From assembly GCF_001039355.2 (NCBI RefSeq), contig NW_019774214.1, positions 294,214 to 358,213 on the forward strand: a DNA stretch of 64,000 nt. The letters run 5' to 3'. Below, piece by piece: positions 12,901-21,731 of the stretch. Under the pieces are notes generated by a model, which saw nothing but the letters and a program-made list of their open reading frames with translations, was not told where the DNA came from and made no database searches. How positions within the stretch are numbered: position 1 is the stretch's first letter; each line of letters begins with the position of its first letter. The position numbers and the translations under genes are program-made. Origin of the DNA: Lingula anatina (Eukaryota; Brachiopoda; Lingulata; Lingulida; Lingulidae).

Positions 12901-15900
12901 AACTGTACGTGTGCAGTGATAAATGAAGTAAAATAGACTGAAAAAACTTTTTGAAGATTCCAGCATCCAAACCACAAGATCAACATCGACAGCCGAAACT
13001 TCTAGAAACACCTGTCCATCAGCTTACACCGCTCTCGACGCAAAGACATGTTATAGACTGTACAAAACCCCCAAAACATGGACAGATGCCCAATTACAAT
13101 GTGAGAGAGACAAAGCATCTTTATTTGTTGTCACCGATGCCGTTATGGAGGCCAATGTGTTGGTCTTGATGGACAGANTTTTTCTGTCCACGTATTCATA
13201 TCTTTATAAGCAAATTCTTATCTAATATAAGGCGGAAATGCAAGGGCCGTTGCGTTGTTTGAAATATCTCACCATACAAGCAGTAAAAAGGAAACGTCAA
13301 ACAGAGCTTATCATTTTGGGCGTCATTAATGCCCACGTGTTCATTGCATATGCACAGGATTGGCCAGTCAGTACACGTGGTCTGATGGCACGTCATTCAA
13401 CTACAGCAACTGGGAGGTGGGTCAGCCAGACAACCACAACGGGAGGGAGAACTGTGTTGCTATGTACCCCCACACGGGGAAATGGCGGGACGATAACTGT
13501 GCCGGAGCCAGGAGCTGGATATGTATGGCACCAATAGCCGCCACTACACTGCCGAGTGTCACGACGCCATCTGCCACTGGTATTTTGAAAATATACGGCA
13601 TGTTACATTGTTAAAATTGATAAGCAGTTAATTTAATTATTATTTATTATTATATTACAGTTAATCATTGTATCAATCCTCATCATCCACGTTATTATTT
13701 TTATCAGTAATATTATTATATAAGCATAAATGCATGCACTGATATTTTTGTTTATCGAAGTGGTCGCAAATTTTATTTTTCTCGATCGAATAGTATTTAA
13801 CTTCAGGATACAAAATTGCGGTAGCCTGTTCAACAGTTTTTCATCATGGATCATACATTTAAAAAAATTGCCAATACCCTTGCAAACGGTTTTAGGTTGG
13901 TCTTAATTACTGATCTAAAAAAACACTCATCAACTTAATAAAAAAATTAACCATTGTATTTTCAGAAAACACTGAATGCGGCGTGAAGTGGAAGTCCCAC
14001 GGCGAGTACTGCTACTTTCTAAGTGACCGGCCCAGGCCAGGGGAAGGGGCACCTATGTCGTGGTATAGGGCCAGACAACATTGTGTCCACATGGGTGGAG
14101 ACCTCCTCAGTATCAACACGCGAGAGGAGGCTGACTTTATAACGACTCACATCAGCCAAACTATCCACCTTAAAATGTGGCTAGGAGCAAATGATCTCGA
14201 CCTACAGGGGTACAGGTAGGCCTATTGGTAAAACCTATCACTGAATTTGTTGTTTTTAAACGAGCGCAACTCTGATTATATTGCTATATTAATTAATGCC
14301 CATGTGAGTGCGGTGAGTTGTCAGGAATCATGACAATGTACATACTCTCTTTTGTGGTGCGTAAAAACACTATCTCCATGGTTTGTAGAAGAATATATTT
14401 GCATAATATTTACAGATGGTCTGACGGCACCCCAATGTTGTATACCAACTGGGCGAAAGGGCAGCCGAGTTCTCAATATGGTGAGCAGAGGTGCTTGAGT
14501 GTCAATACAGGGAAAGAAAACACACAACCTGGTAAGGTGAACTGCAGTTAAGGCACCTTGCAATTCGCCTTAGGATTAGAATAAGAGATGAAAAAGAGTC
14601 TTATCACGTTGTAAAAAGTATTTGTTCTTTATCTAAAATTCACATGAACACGAGGTTTTAGGAAACATTACAGTTGAAATAATAAGATTATCGTTTCTGG
14701 TTTCTCAAAACACAGGGTTTCTTGCTCTCCAAATGAGATATAGATTTTCATTCAAGGTACTCTAAACGACGACCCATGTACCGAGTTGTTGCCTTTCATT
14801 TGCAAGAAACCCAAAACTGGCGGCACACCGGGCACAATCACCACCACGCCCACCATCAGGGGGTTTTGTCCCCGGGGGTTCGGCGGAATAGGTGAGAATG
14901 GCATCGTGGTTAAAAAACATACTGTATGTATATCAACATTCACTAAATTGGTACAGTTTATATTCCCCTTGTGTTCCAACAAATATAATTGAGAGAGTCA
15001 ATCAAGATTGCACACTGCTATTGGTTACTTTTATAATGGAAGAAAATTAAAGAAATGTTCACTTCCCATTCCACGAGTTTATTTAAAATTTATTTTGTCA
15101 CTGAAAAAGATATTTTCTCTCCGTGTCACAGGTAACCGATGCTTTGCGTTTTTCGGAGATGGCGAGAGGGACCGTAAGAACTGGACAGACGCTGCCGCTG
15201 CGTGTGCCGCTCTGGGACCTGCCTATTCCTTGGCCAGTATTACAAACTCTCTAGAACAGGGTAATTACAAGTGGAGATGCTCTCCCAAATTACCCTTTTT
15301 ACCGAGAAATAAAAAGCACGTGATTTTGACGAAAAATAATAATAAAACTTGCACAGAAAAATCGGCTTTAGTAACGGTTACTTGGGTGGTAAAATGAGAT
15401 TTTTACGGAAGAACCATATTACCTTACATTACCTGTACACAGGTATGAAAAGGACAATTATATATGTATCACAACTGAGTTTTTTATAATTGAATTCCCC
15501 GAAAGCCATGTAAATCTTTGAGTACTTCGTATGCTAGTCATAATCCGCCTGACCAATAGTATTTCTTATTGTTTATCGCTTTAGCGTACATAACCAGTCG
15601 ACTCCAATACAAAGAAACAACCTTTTGGATTGGTTTAAACGACTTTGACAACGAATATTTCTTCCACTGGGTAACCAATGAGGAAGTGGCTTACGAAAAT
15701 TGGGATCGGTTTGAACCAGCGGCCTATCAGAATGTGAGTAATAACTTTACAAGCAAGCATTTTTAGCAAAAGCTACATATTAAATGGGAAATGTCATCAA
15801 TAACATCCCTACATTGCAGGCATTTAATAATTATATTTGAACAAGCCAGTAGCAGACCAATTTTGACATGTGATCGATTTGTTGCCTTGGTGTCGCCCTT

Positions 15901-18900
15901 GATTTAACGTACATTACGATCAAATAAAGCTAGCTATATATTGCTGATGTTTTTCAGGAAAACGAAGAAGACTGCGTACTTGTCAAATCTACTCGAGGAC
16001 GAATAGGAAAATGGGCAGATGAACGCTGCTCTATTCCTACTGGTTACATCTGTCAAACATGGAAAGGTAATTTACATTAAACCTTTATTGTATTTACAGG
16101 GAATACTGGCATTAAAAAAGATATGCTTGAGGTCTATCTCGGCCCGGGATGATAACAAATGGGTATGTCAGTACCATGATAACAGTGAGGGATTCTTGTC
16201 TCCCACATTGAACAGTGTGAGGACCGTGGATCAGAGCGGCTCCCATTCAATAACCTACTTATTTATGGGTCAGAAAAATTAATAGAAAAATAAAACAGAG
16301 TCATCTGAAGGTCGTGAGTTCGATCCTCACCCGGGGCAGAGTTTTTGTCTCTCGCCTGCATTTCACCAAAGAGTGACTCAAACAACTCAATTTCTGTTTC
16401 TGTTTAACAGCGCAACATAGTTGCCTTTCTGTCAATCAAATTTTACCTTATGTCGAAAGAAAAAATTCACTTTGGACGAAAGTCCGTTAATTGTGACATT
16501 GAGGTTGGCCAAACAATAAATGAATGTTCGTTTCCTTTTCGCATCTTTTTTGTCGCTCTTTCTCCGGTCGAGAAAAATATGTGGATAATTATTGTCAATA
16601 TCGAGCCTCGGTAGCGTAGTAGGCAGCGCGTCAGTCTCATAATCTATGGCTTAGAGCCATCTGAAGGTCGTGAGTTCGATCCTCACCCGGGGCACAAACG
16701 TTTTTGCTTCACGCTCATAAATGCCGTTGAATGGGTAACACCAATACTTTGACATGACAATTGAGTCCTCAGCCTTGTAGGCCAAAATTTTTGTTTTGGC
16801 CTCGCCTATGATTAATTTTGTGTCATTTTGATGTTAGGAAAGAAAAGATGCTCAGACGATCAGAATTTAGACTTTGTTATGCATCTATTATTGCATCTAT
16901 AGTTAGACCGAAGTCAAACACACGTCTTAAAGCTGTACGTTTGCAGTGATAAATGAAGTATAATAGACTGAAAACACTTTTTGAAGATTCCAGCATCCAA
17001 ACCACAAGATCAACATCGACAGCCGAAACTTCTAGAAACACCTGTCCATCAGCTTACACCGCTCTCGACGCAAAGACATGTTATAGACTGTACAAAACCC
17101 CCAAAACATGGACAGATGCCCAATTACAATGTGAGAGAGACAAAGCATCTTTATTTGTTGTCACCGATGCCGTTATGGAGGCCAATGTGTTGGTCGTGAT
17201 GGACATATGGGCCGAACATACTTTGTGGCTCGGACTGAAGGACGACGGTGAAGTAAGTTTTCTCAAACTAAAACCATGCGTTGAATATGTGCACTATTGT
17301 GTTTTAAGGGTAAATGAAACTCATTTTTGCAGATTTTTAAAACAAGTTAACCAAAATGTCCAAGTTTATAGATCTTGACAATATTGCTTTGCCGACATAA
17401 TTTATATCTTGTTAAATAAGTGAAACCTACCACTAGAAATTCCCCCAAAGTCTATACTGAGTATCATATGATGGTTTGCCTATAGGGACACATAGCGTGG
17501 GTAAACGGATGGCCATTGACATATACGAATTGGGATGTAGACAGCCCTAACTTGAAGACGGGTGAAAAGTGCGGTGTTATAATGGATAATGGGTTCTGGA
17601 ACGTGACAGATTGTGGGGGCAGCTTACCTTTCATCTGTGCGGCAACCACGGGTTAGTGTGAATTTATAATGGGTACCGGGGGTTATATTGAACTGAAGAG
17701 GGGTTTTGGATGTATTGGACATTAGCAAACAATTATAAAAAGTTCAAAATGCATCTCGAAGTTTAATTTGAATACATTAAGTCCACTGCTGCTAACTTGA
17801 TAATCAAATATAGTCCAGTATTGATAAGCTGTTATATTCATTTATCGGTGTGTTAAGCATTTATCGAAATGGCATCATCTCATCTTGTTAAACACTATGT
17901 TGCATTCTTGTACTTGGCATGATTCTGCACGCGTTGTTTTGATGCCTTTGATCACATTGCTTGTATTTACGCCAAGATTTTATTGCAGTAATGTTTATTT
18001 CAGCCAAACCCCCAAGTGTTACTCCTCCGACCCCAGGTTGGTGCCCCAGGGGGCAGGGCTGGGTGGGGCACGGGGCAGGGTGTTACTATTACGACACGCA
18101 CGCTCAACTTAACTGGGCCGAGGCCAACTTTGCTTGCTATGAGCGCGGCGGCCATCTTGCTTCATTTCACAACCAAGAGGATATCGATTTCATACTTGGT
18201 GCGCTTGAAAGGGAAAACAGGCCAAGAAATTTGTGGATCGGGCTTGTTAGAAGTGAGAATGGTACGTCACAAAATCGATAATCTTTTAAATTTGATATTA
18301 ACTCAAGTTTATTTAATACAAAGGCAAAAATTCTGATTTGTATATCCAACAAAACATCACTTACCTGTATAGAATGCAATATATTTTTTATAAATACTGT
18401 ACCTATTAGCAAAGACTTACAACATGTAGCTACTTGTATAATGCAATGCATATATACTGAAGAAAATGCTGAAATTGAAACAGATTTTTTTAACCGACAT
18501 GATTGCCACCTAGATACCTTTGCGTGGTACGATGATACCGTCGTAGACTTCACCCATTGGGAGCCAGGGCAACCCAATGACTTTGGCGGGAAAGAAGATT
18601 GTGTAGAGTTCAAGGTCAGCTCTGGTTGGTGGGATGACACTGAGTGCACGGTGACCATGGGTTTTCTGTGCAAAACTAGAATAGGTGAGTGTTGTGAACC
18701 ATCTGTGCGCTCTTAATGCATGCTCCTGCAAGTAACGGTATTTGGATACCTCTGCTAATTATAAACCGCAGTTTATATTATCTACGGATATTCTCTGAAC
18801 CAGAGACATAGCTGTGACCATCTACTGGAAAAACAATCTGTGGTCCTGGTAGAGGGTAGTACCCTGTATTTGGACAAATCTTTGACATTATCCAACAGTA

Positions 18901-20355
18901 TTAAAATTTGTGATTTTGCAACATCATGATATTTCGCCCTAACTATTATTTCATTGCCATGGGCTTTCAAAGAAGAAAAAAGTGTCATATACGATTTCGA
19001 CACTTAAGCATACATAACTCTTTGCAAAAGGCGACAAAGTAAACGAAAAACAAAATATACATATCGAAATAAAAACTTAGACTATAATTCTAAATCGCCA
19101 TGTGTTTGCAGTGTCAGGTACGGCAGAGGTGGGATCTGTTGGTACAGTGTCGGAAAACTGCAGTGATATAACTACATCTCCTGGTAACTTTCAGGATCTC
19201 TCTCTGGAACACGTAGGTGGGTATAGTATATAAGAAACACATTTTATCTAAAATCATAATAAGGTAGACGCATTGTGCTTTAGGGACCATTCCCATACGA
19301 AGCATTCAGGTTCAGACATCGTACCAGCTGGATCTATCCAGTTTTGGGGGGATTCTCGATAAAGTGCAGTCAATTTAATCAGTTTAAATTTCTGAAACGC
19401 CTCCTCGAGCAGCTGAAGGGTAATTAAGCCGAACGCACACGGAAGTTACTTTAGCGAACATCCCCACAGAGTTGGATCGATTTAGCTGGTATTATATTTG
19501 AATCTGAACGTTCGCATAAACATACCGACCTACGCGGAACGACCCTTCAAGGGCTCTCGACAAGGGCAATCAGCTTAACATATCAACACGCCTCTTCCTG
19601 GCGTTAAAGAAAAAAAAAGTAGGCACGTTGGAAACGAGAAGAGACGTGTCCTTTAGTTAAGCTGATTGCACTTTGCGAGAGTACCCGCTAAATTGGGCTG
19701 TTCCACGTATACCAATGGTGTGACCACGGGAATGGGGTCTTATTTCTTTGATATTCAGGGGAAGGGGGGATGCACAAAGTTACTGATTTTATTATGTCTT
19801 TTCTTGAATATTTGTTTGATTTTATTTGGTAGATTTGAGTAAAAACAAACATTCATGAAATTGTTTAATAAGAGTGAACTGTTGCCAATGCAACAAAAAT
19901 ATTATAACTTTAATTTCGCCATTGACCATGAGTAAGATAATTGCCACTTTTAGGAAAATTAAAACTCATATAAAAGAATACTTTTGTTTTCTTGCAATCA
20001 TGAGAATACTTTTGTTTTCGTATAATTATTGATTAAACTAATTAGAAGTTTCAATAATCGATTCTTTTTCAAGGAAAAACTGCCGTTCTGTGAATTGTAA
20101 CTTATTTTCTTATTAATTGTATGCTACTTAATGCAAGTGCTCTCAGAAATAAACTCCCCTACTAACTATCTACCAGGTGTCGCGATGAACACGCCGTACG
20201 TGGTGGCCGTGGCCGTCCTCTCCGTGATCGCAGCCGGTCTTGTGGTGGTTGTTGGAGTCCTGCTGAGAAGAAAACATCGTCGCTCTAATATGTCTGCCTC
20301 ATTCTTCACCCAGACCAGTGATGTAGAGTTTACGCCCACCATGCCGGAAACCTAA
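410..20355 (+). CDS. Multi-C-type-lectin-domain type I membrane receptor (mannose-receptor-like), 3' part, many exons
   Basis: A serial array of C-type lectin domains (CTLDs) ends in a serine/threonine-containing stalk, one transmembrane helix and a basic cytoplasmic tail. This is the architecture of macrophage-mannose-receptor-like proteins, which bind glycans at the cell surface. Exons that join in frame with GT-AG sites are 410-510, 772-906, 1348-1476, 1791-1963, 2260-2359, 2752-2996, 3505-3670, 4055-4321, 4547-4714, 5033-5103, 5369-5508, 5749-5807, 6116-6337, 6707-6956, 7151-7266, 7494-7628, 7869-7997, 8323-8471, 12068-12176, 12957-13177 (cut by N), 13358-13579, 13966-14215, 14416-14531, 14757-14891, 15132-15260, 15585-15733, 15958-16066, 16987-17252, 17486-17651, 18004-18261, 18514-18684, 19112-19216 and 20177-20355. 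The start codon and signal peptide lie upstream of the window. Without the duplicated block there are nine CTLDs here (a to i). Both segments of the duplicated block cannot belong to one continuous mRNA as assembled, because exon 12957 lacks its 3' end. Confidence 0.88.
1348..2359 (+). CDS. CTLD b (EPN-type)
   Basis: Three exons (1348-1476, 1791-1963, 2260-2359) plus the tail of exon 772-906 encode a full CTLD. Visible are NKCYILYGD, the WTEAL helix, an ASITN strand, FWIGF, the mannose-type motif EPNGG, WQDRRC in the WND position and the closing FVCQTWK. Having both EPN and W-x-D makes this one of the more likely sugar-binding domains of the receptor. Its exon pattern and sequence match CTLD g. 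Confidence 0.87.
2752..3670 (+). CDS. CTLD c
   Basis: Exons 2752-2996 and 3505-3670 meet in phase 0. A proline/serine-rich linker opens the domain, then CPLGYESFGDACY, MTWEEANATC, IWLGL, WVDGWPVSY, an EPS triplet where EPN or QPD would be expected, WNDTDC and the closing GICK. The WND motif is canonical, but Ser replaces Asn/Asp in the EPN triplet, so calcium-dependent sugar binding may be altered. It is the closest in-window relative of CTLD h, with the same two-exon structure and the shared WV-D/N-GWP stretch. Confidence 0.86.
4055..4714 (+). CDS. CTLD d (EPD)
   Basis: Exons 4055-4321 and 4547-4714. A short proline-rich linker leads to RCPDDKHWFDHGYYCY, then ALASITNQDEMDFIL, LWIGLV, YENWAVGEPDNG, WEVTNC and RGFICK. 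The EPD motif and N-C pair are present, but the WND position reads WEV. The domain is clearly paralogous to CTLD i: both have a D-FIL stretch followed by NLWIGLVR and share the intron position. Confidence 0.87.
4953..4981. repeat. CA microsatellite
   Basis: About 14 CA units in a lectin-receptor intron. Confidence 0.95.
5033..6337 (+). CDS. CTLD e (QPD, galactose-type motif)
   Basis: Four exons: 5033-5103, 5369-5508, 5749-5807 and 6116-6337. Readable parts are CRPGWHTKDGMCYK, KTWSEARSFC, GGDLASFHSAED, AWIGLFLA, YTWSDGTSFNYSHW, QPDNHNGRENC, WRDDNC and SWICM. QPD plus WRDDN is the motif combination typical of galactose/GalNAc-binding CTLDs. Its last exon begins the duplicated segment; the second copy is 13358-13579. 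Confidence 0.87.
6707..7628 (+). CDS. CTLD f, copy 1
   Basis: Exons 6707-6956, 7151-7266 and 7494-7628 encode a CTLD opening with ECGVKWKSHGEYCYF, then MSWYRARQHC, GGDLLSFNTREEADFI, MWIGAND, YRWSDGTPMLYTNW, a QPS triplet and a closing FICKK. The WND region reads LNDDPC, so the tryptophan is missing. With QPS as well, this domain is unlikely to bind sugar in the classical way. The third exon ends with a threonine-rich linker and the start of CTLD g, where this copy reads FSPRG and copy 2 reads FCPRG. Confidence 0.85.
7869..12176 (+). CDS. CTLD g, copy 1, split by an intron that holds a pentraxin gene
   Basis: Exons 7869-7997, 8323-8471 and 12068-12176. Readable parts are GNRCFALFGDGERD, NWTDAAAACAALG, SLASITNSLEQ, TTFWIGL, YENWDRFEPAAYQN, EDCVLVKSTRG, KWADERC and GYICQTWK. 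The motif triplet is EPA and the WND position WAD. The intron 8472-12067 is about 3.6 kb against 224 bp in copy 2 because of an insertion carrying pentraxin gene 1 on the opposite strand. Confidence 0.85.
9306..11102 (-). CDS. Pentraxin gene 1 (antisense, nested in a lectin-receptor intron)
   Basis: Three exons on the minus strand: 11048-11102 (start codon and signal peptide MHLLTASVLLFTTGLSIS), 10347-10733 and 9306-9541 (stop 9306-9308). They join in frame to about 225 residues, the usual size of a short secreted pentraxin. The pentraxin signature H-x-C-x-S-W-x-S is present as HWCFSWNS. The calcium-site block GQDQDTVGGGFD is in exon 3, and the chain ends in DLCHLK. Pentraxins are secreted, usually oligomeric, calcium-dependent pattern-recognition proteins. 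Exon 2 has one codon more than in copies 3 and 4. The donor is GTAAAT where the paralogs have GTAAG, and MITE-like sequence abuts it. Confidence 0.88.
9944..9997. repeat. 54-bp poly(A) tract
   Basis: An uninterrupted A run in intron 2 of pentraxin 1 (T run on its coding strand). The flanks show no LINE-like coding sequence. Confidence 0.9.
10858..11035. mobile_element. MITE remnant abutting pentraxin 1 exon 1
   Basis: CCTAGATCGATCTAACAGGA, the TGTCTGACACGC arm and the GTAGGCGTGACAGACATCTA arm match the element at 36549-36801 in inverse order. The right end is missing. It stops only a few bases from the splice donor of pentraxin 1 exon 1 (11042-11047). Confidence 0.55.
11103..12067. other. 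5' flank of pentraxin 1 and rest of the intronic insertion
   Basis: This holds the presumed promoter of pentraxin 1 (antisense) and AT-rich sequence. From about 12020 it again matches the intron of copy 2 (TACGATCAAA, TATATATTG-TGAT). Nothing else recognised. Confidence 0.5.
12480..12568 (+). tRNA. tRNA-Met (CAT), elongator type, with 17-nt intron
   Basis: Acceptor GCCTCGG pairs with CCGGGGC at 12562-12568. The D arm is TAGCGTAGTAGGCAGCG. The anticodon loop is CTCATA before and A after the intron. T-arm GTGAGTTCGATCCTCAC is intact. The 17-nt intron follows base 37, the canonical eukaryotic intron site. Discriminator A is at 12569, and a run of seven T at 12571-12577 is a good RNA polymerase III terminator. 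Confidence 0.75.
12596..12664 (+). pseudogene. tRNA-Met fragment lacking acceptor and D arm
   Basis: The sequence begins at GCGTCAGTCTCAT, keeps the intron and the T arm, and ends CAGGGGC. It lies 28 bp after the intact copy at 12480 and has the 3' flank (CACAAACGTTTTTGC) of the intact copy at 16694. It looks like a deletion between two tandem tRNA copies. Confidence 0.65.
12957..13177 (+). CDS. CTLD h, copy 1, first exon truncated at an assembly N
   Basis: This exon matches 16987-17207: a serine/threonine linker, NTCPSAYTALDAKTCYRLY, TWTDAQLQCERD and SLFVVTDAVMEANVLV. It stops at base 13178 (N) without a splice donor and without the WLGL segment. The sequence after N matches the intron upstream of exon 6116 instead of continuing the exon. 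I read this as a contig end, not a natural gene break. Confidence 0.85.
13358..13579 (+). CDS. Last exon of CTLD e, copy 2
   Basis: This is a second copy of exon 6116-6337 with two visible residue changes: NYSH to NYSN, and DNCVG to DNCAG. QPDNHNG and WRDDNC are kept. The exons that would encode the N-terminal part of this domain (matching 5033-5807) are absent after the N, so the copy begins mid-domain. Confidence 0.85.
13966..14891 (+). CDS. CTLD f, copy 2
   Basis: Exons 13966-14215, 14416-14531 and 14757-14891 repeat CTLD f with a few substitutions, including GEGGP to GEGAP, SFNTR to SINTR, and MWIGAN to MWLGAN. The exon end reads FCPRG, restoring the opening cysteine of CTLD g that is serine in copy 1. 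The donor at 14216 and flanking introns are also near-identical to copy 1. Confidence 0.85.
15132..16066 (+). CDS. CTLD g, copy 2 (short intron, no pentraxin insertion)
   Basis: Exons 15132-15260, 15585-15733 and 15958-16066. Differences from copy 1 include CFALF to CFAFF, GPDYS to GPAYS, LSDFDNED to LNDFDNEY, and SIST to SIPT. The intron 15734-15957 gives the likely pre-insertion state of the locus that holds pentraxin gene 1 in copy 1. Confidence 0.86.
16296..16337 (+). pseudogene. tRNA-Met 3' half
   Basis: Only the intron end, the 3' anticodon stem and the T arm remain (AGTCATCTGAAGGTCGTGAG and following). The 3' flank TTTTTGTCTC-CGCCTGCATTT matches the flank of the copy at 12480. Confidence 0.6.
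16605..16693 (+). tRNA. tRNA-Met (CAT) with 17-nt intron, second intact copy
   Basis: The mature part is identical to the copy at 12480, while the 17-nt intron differs at several bases. The length is again 89 nt. Discriminator A is at 16694, and a short T run follows at 16702-16706. It lies in the intron between CTLD g and h of the lectin gene, same strand. Confidence 0.75.
16987..17651 (+). CDS. CTLD h, complete copy
   Basis: Exons 16987-17252 and 17486-17651. After the serine/threonine linker come NTCPSAYTALDAKTCYRLY, TWTDAQLQCERD, TLWLGLKDDGE, WVNGWPLTYTNW, then DSPN in place of EPN, FWNVTDC and PFICAA. The WND position reads WNV. The overall match to CTLD c (two exons, WV-N/D-GWP) supports an ancient duplication. 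Confidence 0.87.
18004..18684 (+). CDS. CTLD i (QPN), last lectin domain before the membrane
   Basis: Exons 18004-18261 and 18514-18684. A proline/threonine linker is followed by WCPRGQGWVGHGAGCYYY, NWAEANFAC, HLASFHNQEDIDFIL, NLWIGLVRSEN, FTHWEPGQPNDFGG, WWDDTEC and GFLCK. QPN and WDD make a plausible calcium site. It is the membrane-proximal CTLD. Confidence 0.87.
19112..20355 (+). CDS. Stalk, transmembrane and cytoplasmic exons of the lectin receptor
   Basis: Exon 19112-19216 encodes a short stalk rich in Ser, Thr and Gly with one Cys. Exon 20177-20355 encodes MNTPYVVAVAVLSVIAAG and a further run of Val/Leu, about 24 hydrophobic residues and a clear transmembrane helix, then LLRRKHRRSN as stop-transfer. 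A tail of about 26 residues ends at TAA 20353. I see no NPxY or dileucine motif in the tail. The 960-bp intron between these exons holds a MITE-like element at 19283-19739 (listed separately). Confidence 0.85.
19283..19739. mobile_element. Long member of the GACC-ATTCCCA MITE family
   Basis: It begins GGGACCATTCCCA and ends GGGAATGGGGTC, and is flanked by TTA at 19280-19282 and 19740-19742. It sits in the lectin-receptor intron before the transmembrane exon. Internally it has two partly palindromic arms, one of them related to the shorter family members. Confidence 0.6.
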
Positions 20356-21390
20356 TGGCTTGTGTGTTGGATCTTATGTAGATGTAGCTTGGTGGAGGCT
20401 TTAAAAAAAACGATACGTCTATGTATTTATCAGGATATAACTGCTCATAAAGGTTACAGCAGTTTAATTCCTCGTCTAGATTTAGTAAAGGGCTGTCTGA
20501 AGAAGGAAGTTTACGGAATAATTCACACACTCATTCATTGTGTTTACTAAGCGTCCGTATTTGGACCCAGGACATGTATAAGTTAAAACCTCTTCTAAAA
20601 AATATGCAGTGCGTATTGAAATAATGAGGAGCAGCACAGGCATAATTGACATAAGATTCTACATTCACAAAAATAATGACCACACTATAAAATACCAATT
20701 GTGTGTGTTGCTGTATGTGCGCTTAAATTGTGTTGTGCTGTGCGCAACTTCTGGGATCGGTTTCGTATTTGTTTTAATTGGTTTTCTTTTGTTTTAAGCA
20801 ATATTCTCATAAAATTGCGGTCTAACACAGCAAAACTGTGAAGCATTTAACCGATTTGCAATACAGACAAATATTTTGTGGTAACTTTGTTTAAACTGAC
20901 ATGTGGTATCTAAAGTATCACATAAATGTAACTTAATAACAGTTCCACACATGCCGAAATCAAATAATTTCATAACAATAATAAAAACTGCTGTAACCCA
21001 ATATTGCACAGTGTTTAAATGTTTAAGATGATATTCTGTTAAGTTATGCACACGGTAATTTAACATATGGCAGTGAAGATTCCCAACTTTGGATGCAGGC
21101 GGTGATCGGGAAATATTTATATCAAACCACTTAATAAGTACAAGGTATTTTTGAGCCTTTATTTGGTGAGAATCTGGCTGTTATCACCTAGTAAGAAAAA
21201 ATTTTTCACTGGGTATGTTTTATTGCACTGGTATAATACGCATGGCACGGTGGTGGCCCAGTTACATGTAAGTCAATGTTTATGAGAATTATATAATTTT
21301 GGGCAAAATGCGTTTTTCTTTGTGAGTCACAGTTCTACCTACCAGCAGTGCTTCTCATTGCGTTTGTTGAGCAATTTTCTCCATAGGACA
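20356..21390. other. Intergenic: 3' flank of lectin receptor and 5' flank of esterase 1
   Basis: The part from about 20790 to 21390 is diverged but recognisably similar to 34650-35360, upstream of esterase 2 (AACACAGCAAAACTGTGAA against GACACAACAAAACTGTGAA). The esterase duplication therefore included about 900 bp of upstream sequence. No further gene seen. Confidence 0.55.
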
Positions 21391-21542
21391 ACCGGTGTAA
21401 CGTGACAGAGAGTCCCTCATAACAGATAGTCTGCTTCCCATTCATTTGTACAGGTGAGCCTCGTATAAGATTTTGACCCACTTAGTTCGGGTTAATCCTA
21501 ACCATTATAACTATATGGAGGGCGGACGTTCTGTTACACGGA
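21391..21542. mobile_element. Small TIR element in the esterase 1 5' flank
   Basis: The inverted ends are CCGGTGTAACGTGACAGAGA and GGACGTTCTGTTACACGG. Esterase 2 has no insertion at the matching place (about 35370), where the flanks join directly. A reverse-orientation relative is at about 37640-37790. It lies about 190 bp upstream of the esterase 1 start codon. Confidence 0.6.
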
Positions 21543-21731
21543 CCCTCAGTTTCGGTGCGTGCACATTCTTCCCACTAATAGCCGTGACTGTCGATAACGA
21601 GGCCTCTAGGAGGAGATGAGTAATCATGTCGCCACTGAGTGGTTTACCTCCGTGTAATCCCTGTCAGGTTAACCATTCACTTCCTAGGTGTTAGAGTTGC
21701 TTTAAGGACAGGTTTATAGAAGCGTATCAAC

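Larger units (their letters stand above)
5939..13177 (+). repeat. Direct repeat, copy 1 (lectin receptor exons plus pentraxin insertion)
   Basis: From about 5939 to 13177 the sequence is near-identical to 13179-17217 in exons and introns, apart from the extra 3.3 kb (about 8715-12015) in the CTLD g intron and differences around the tRNA-Met copies. It ends exactly at the single N at 13178. Confidence 0.9.
13179..17217 (+). repeat. Direct repeat, copy 2
   Basis: This copy begins right after the N at 13178, in mid-intron sequence matching about 5939, and runs colinearly to the point where copy 1 stops (within the exon at 16987-17252). Single-base differences are sparse and include a handful of amino-acid changes. 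That is consistent with two alleles or a very young duplication. Confidence 0.9.
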
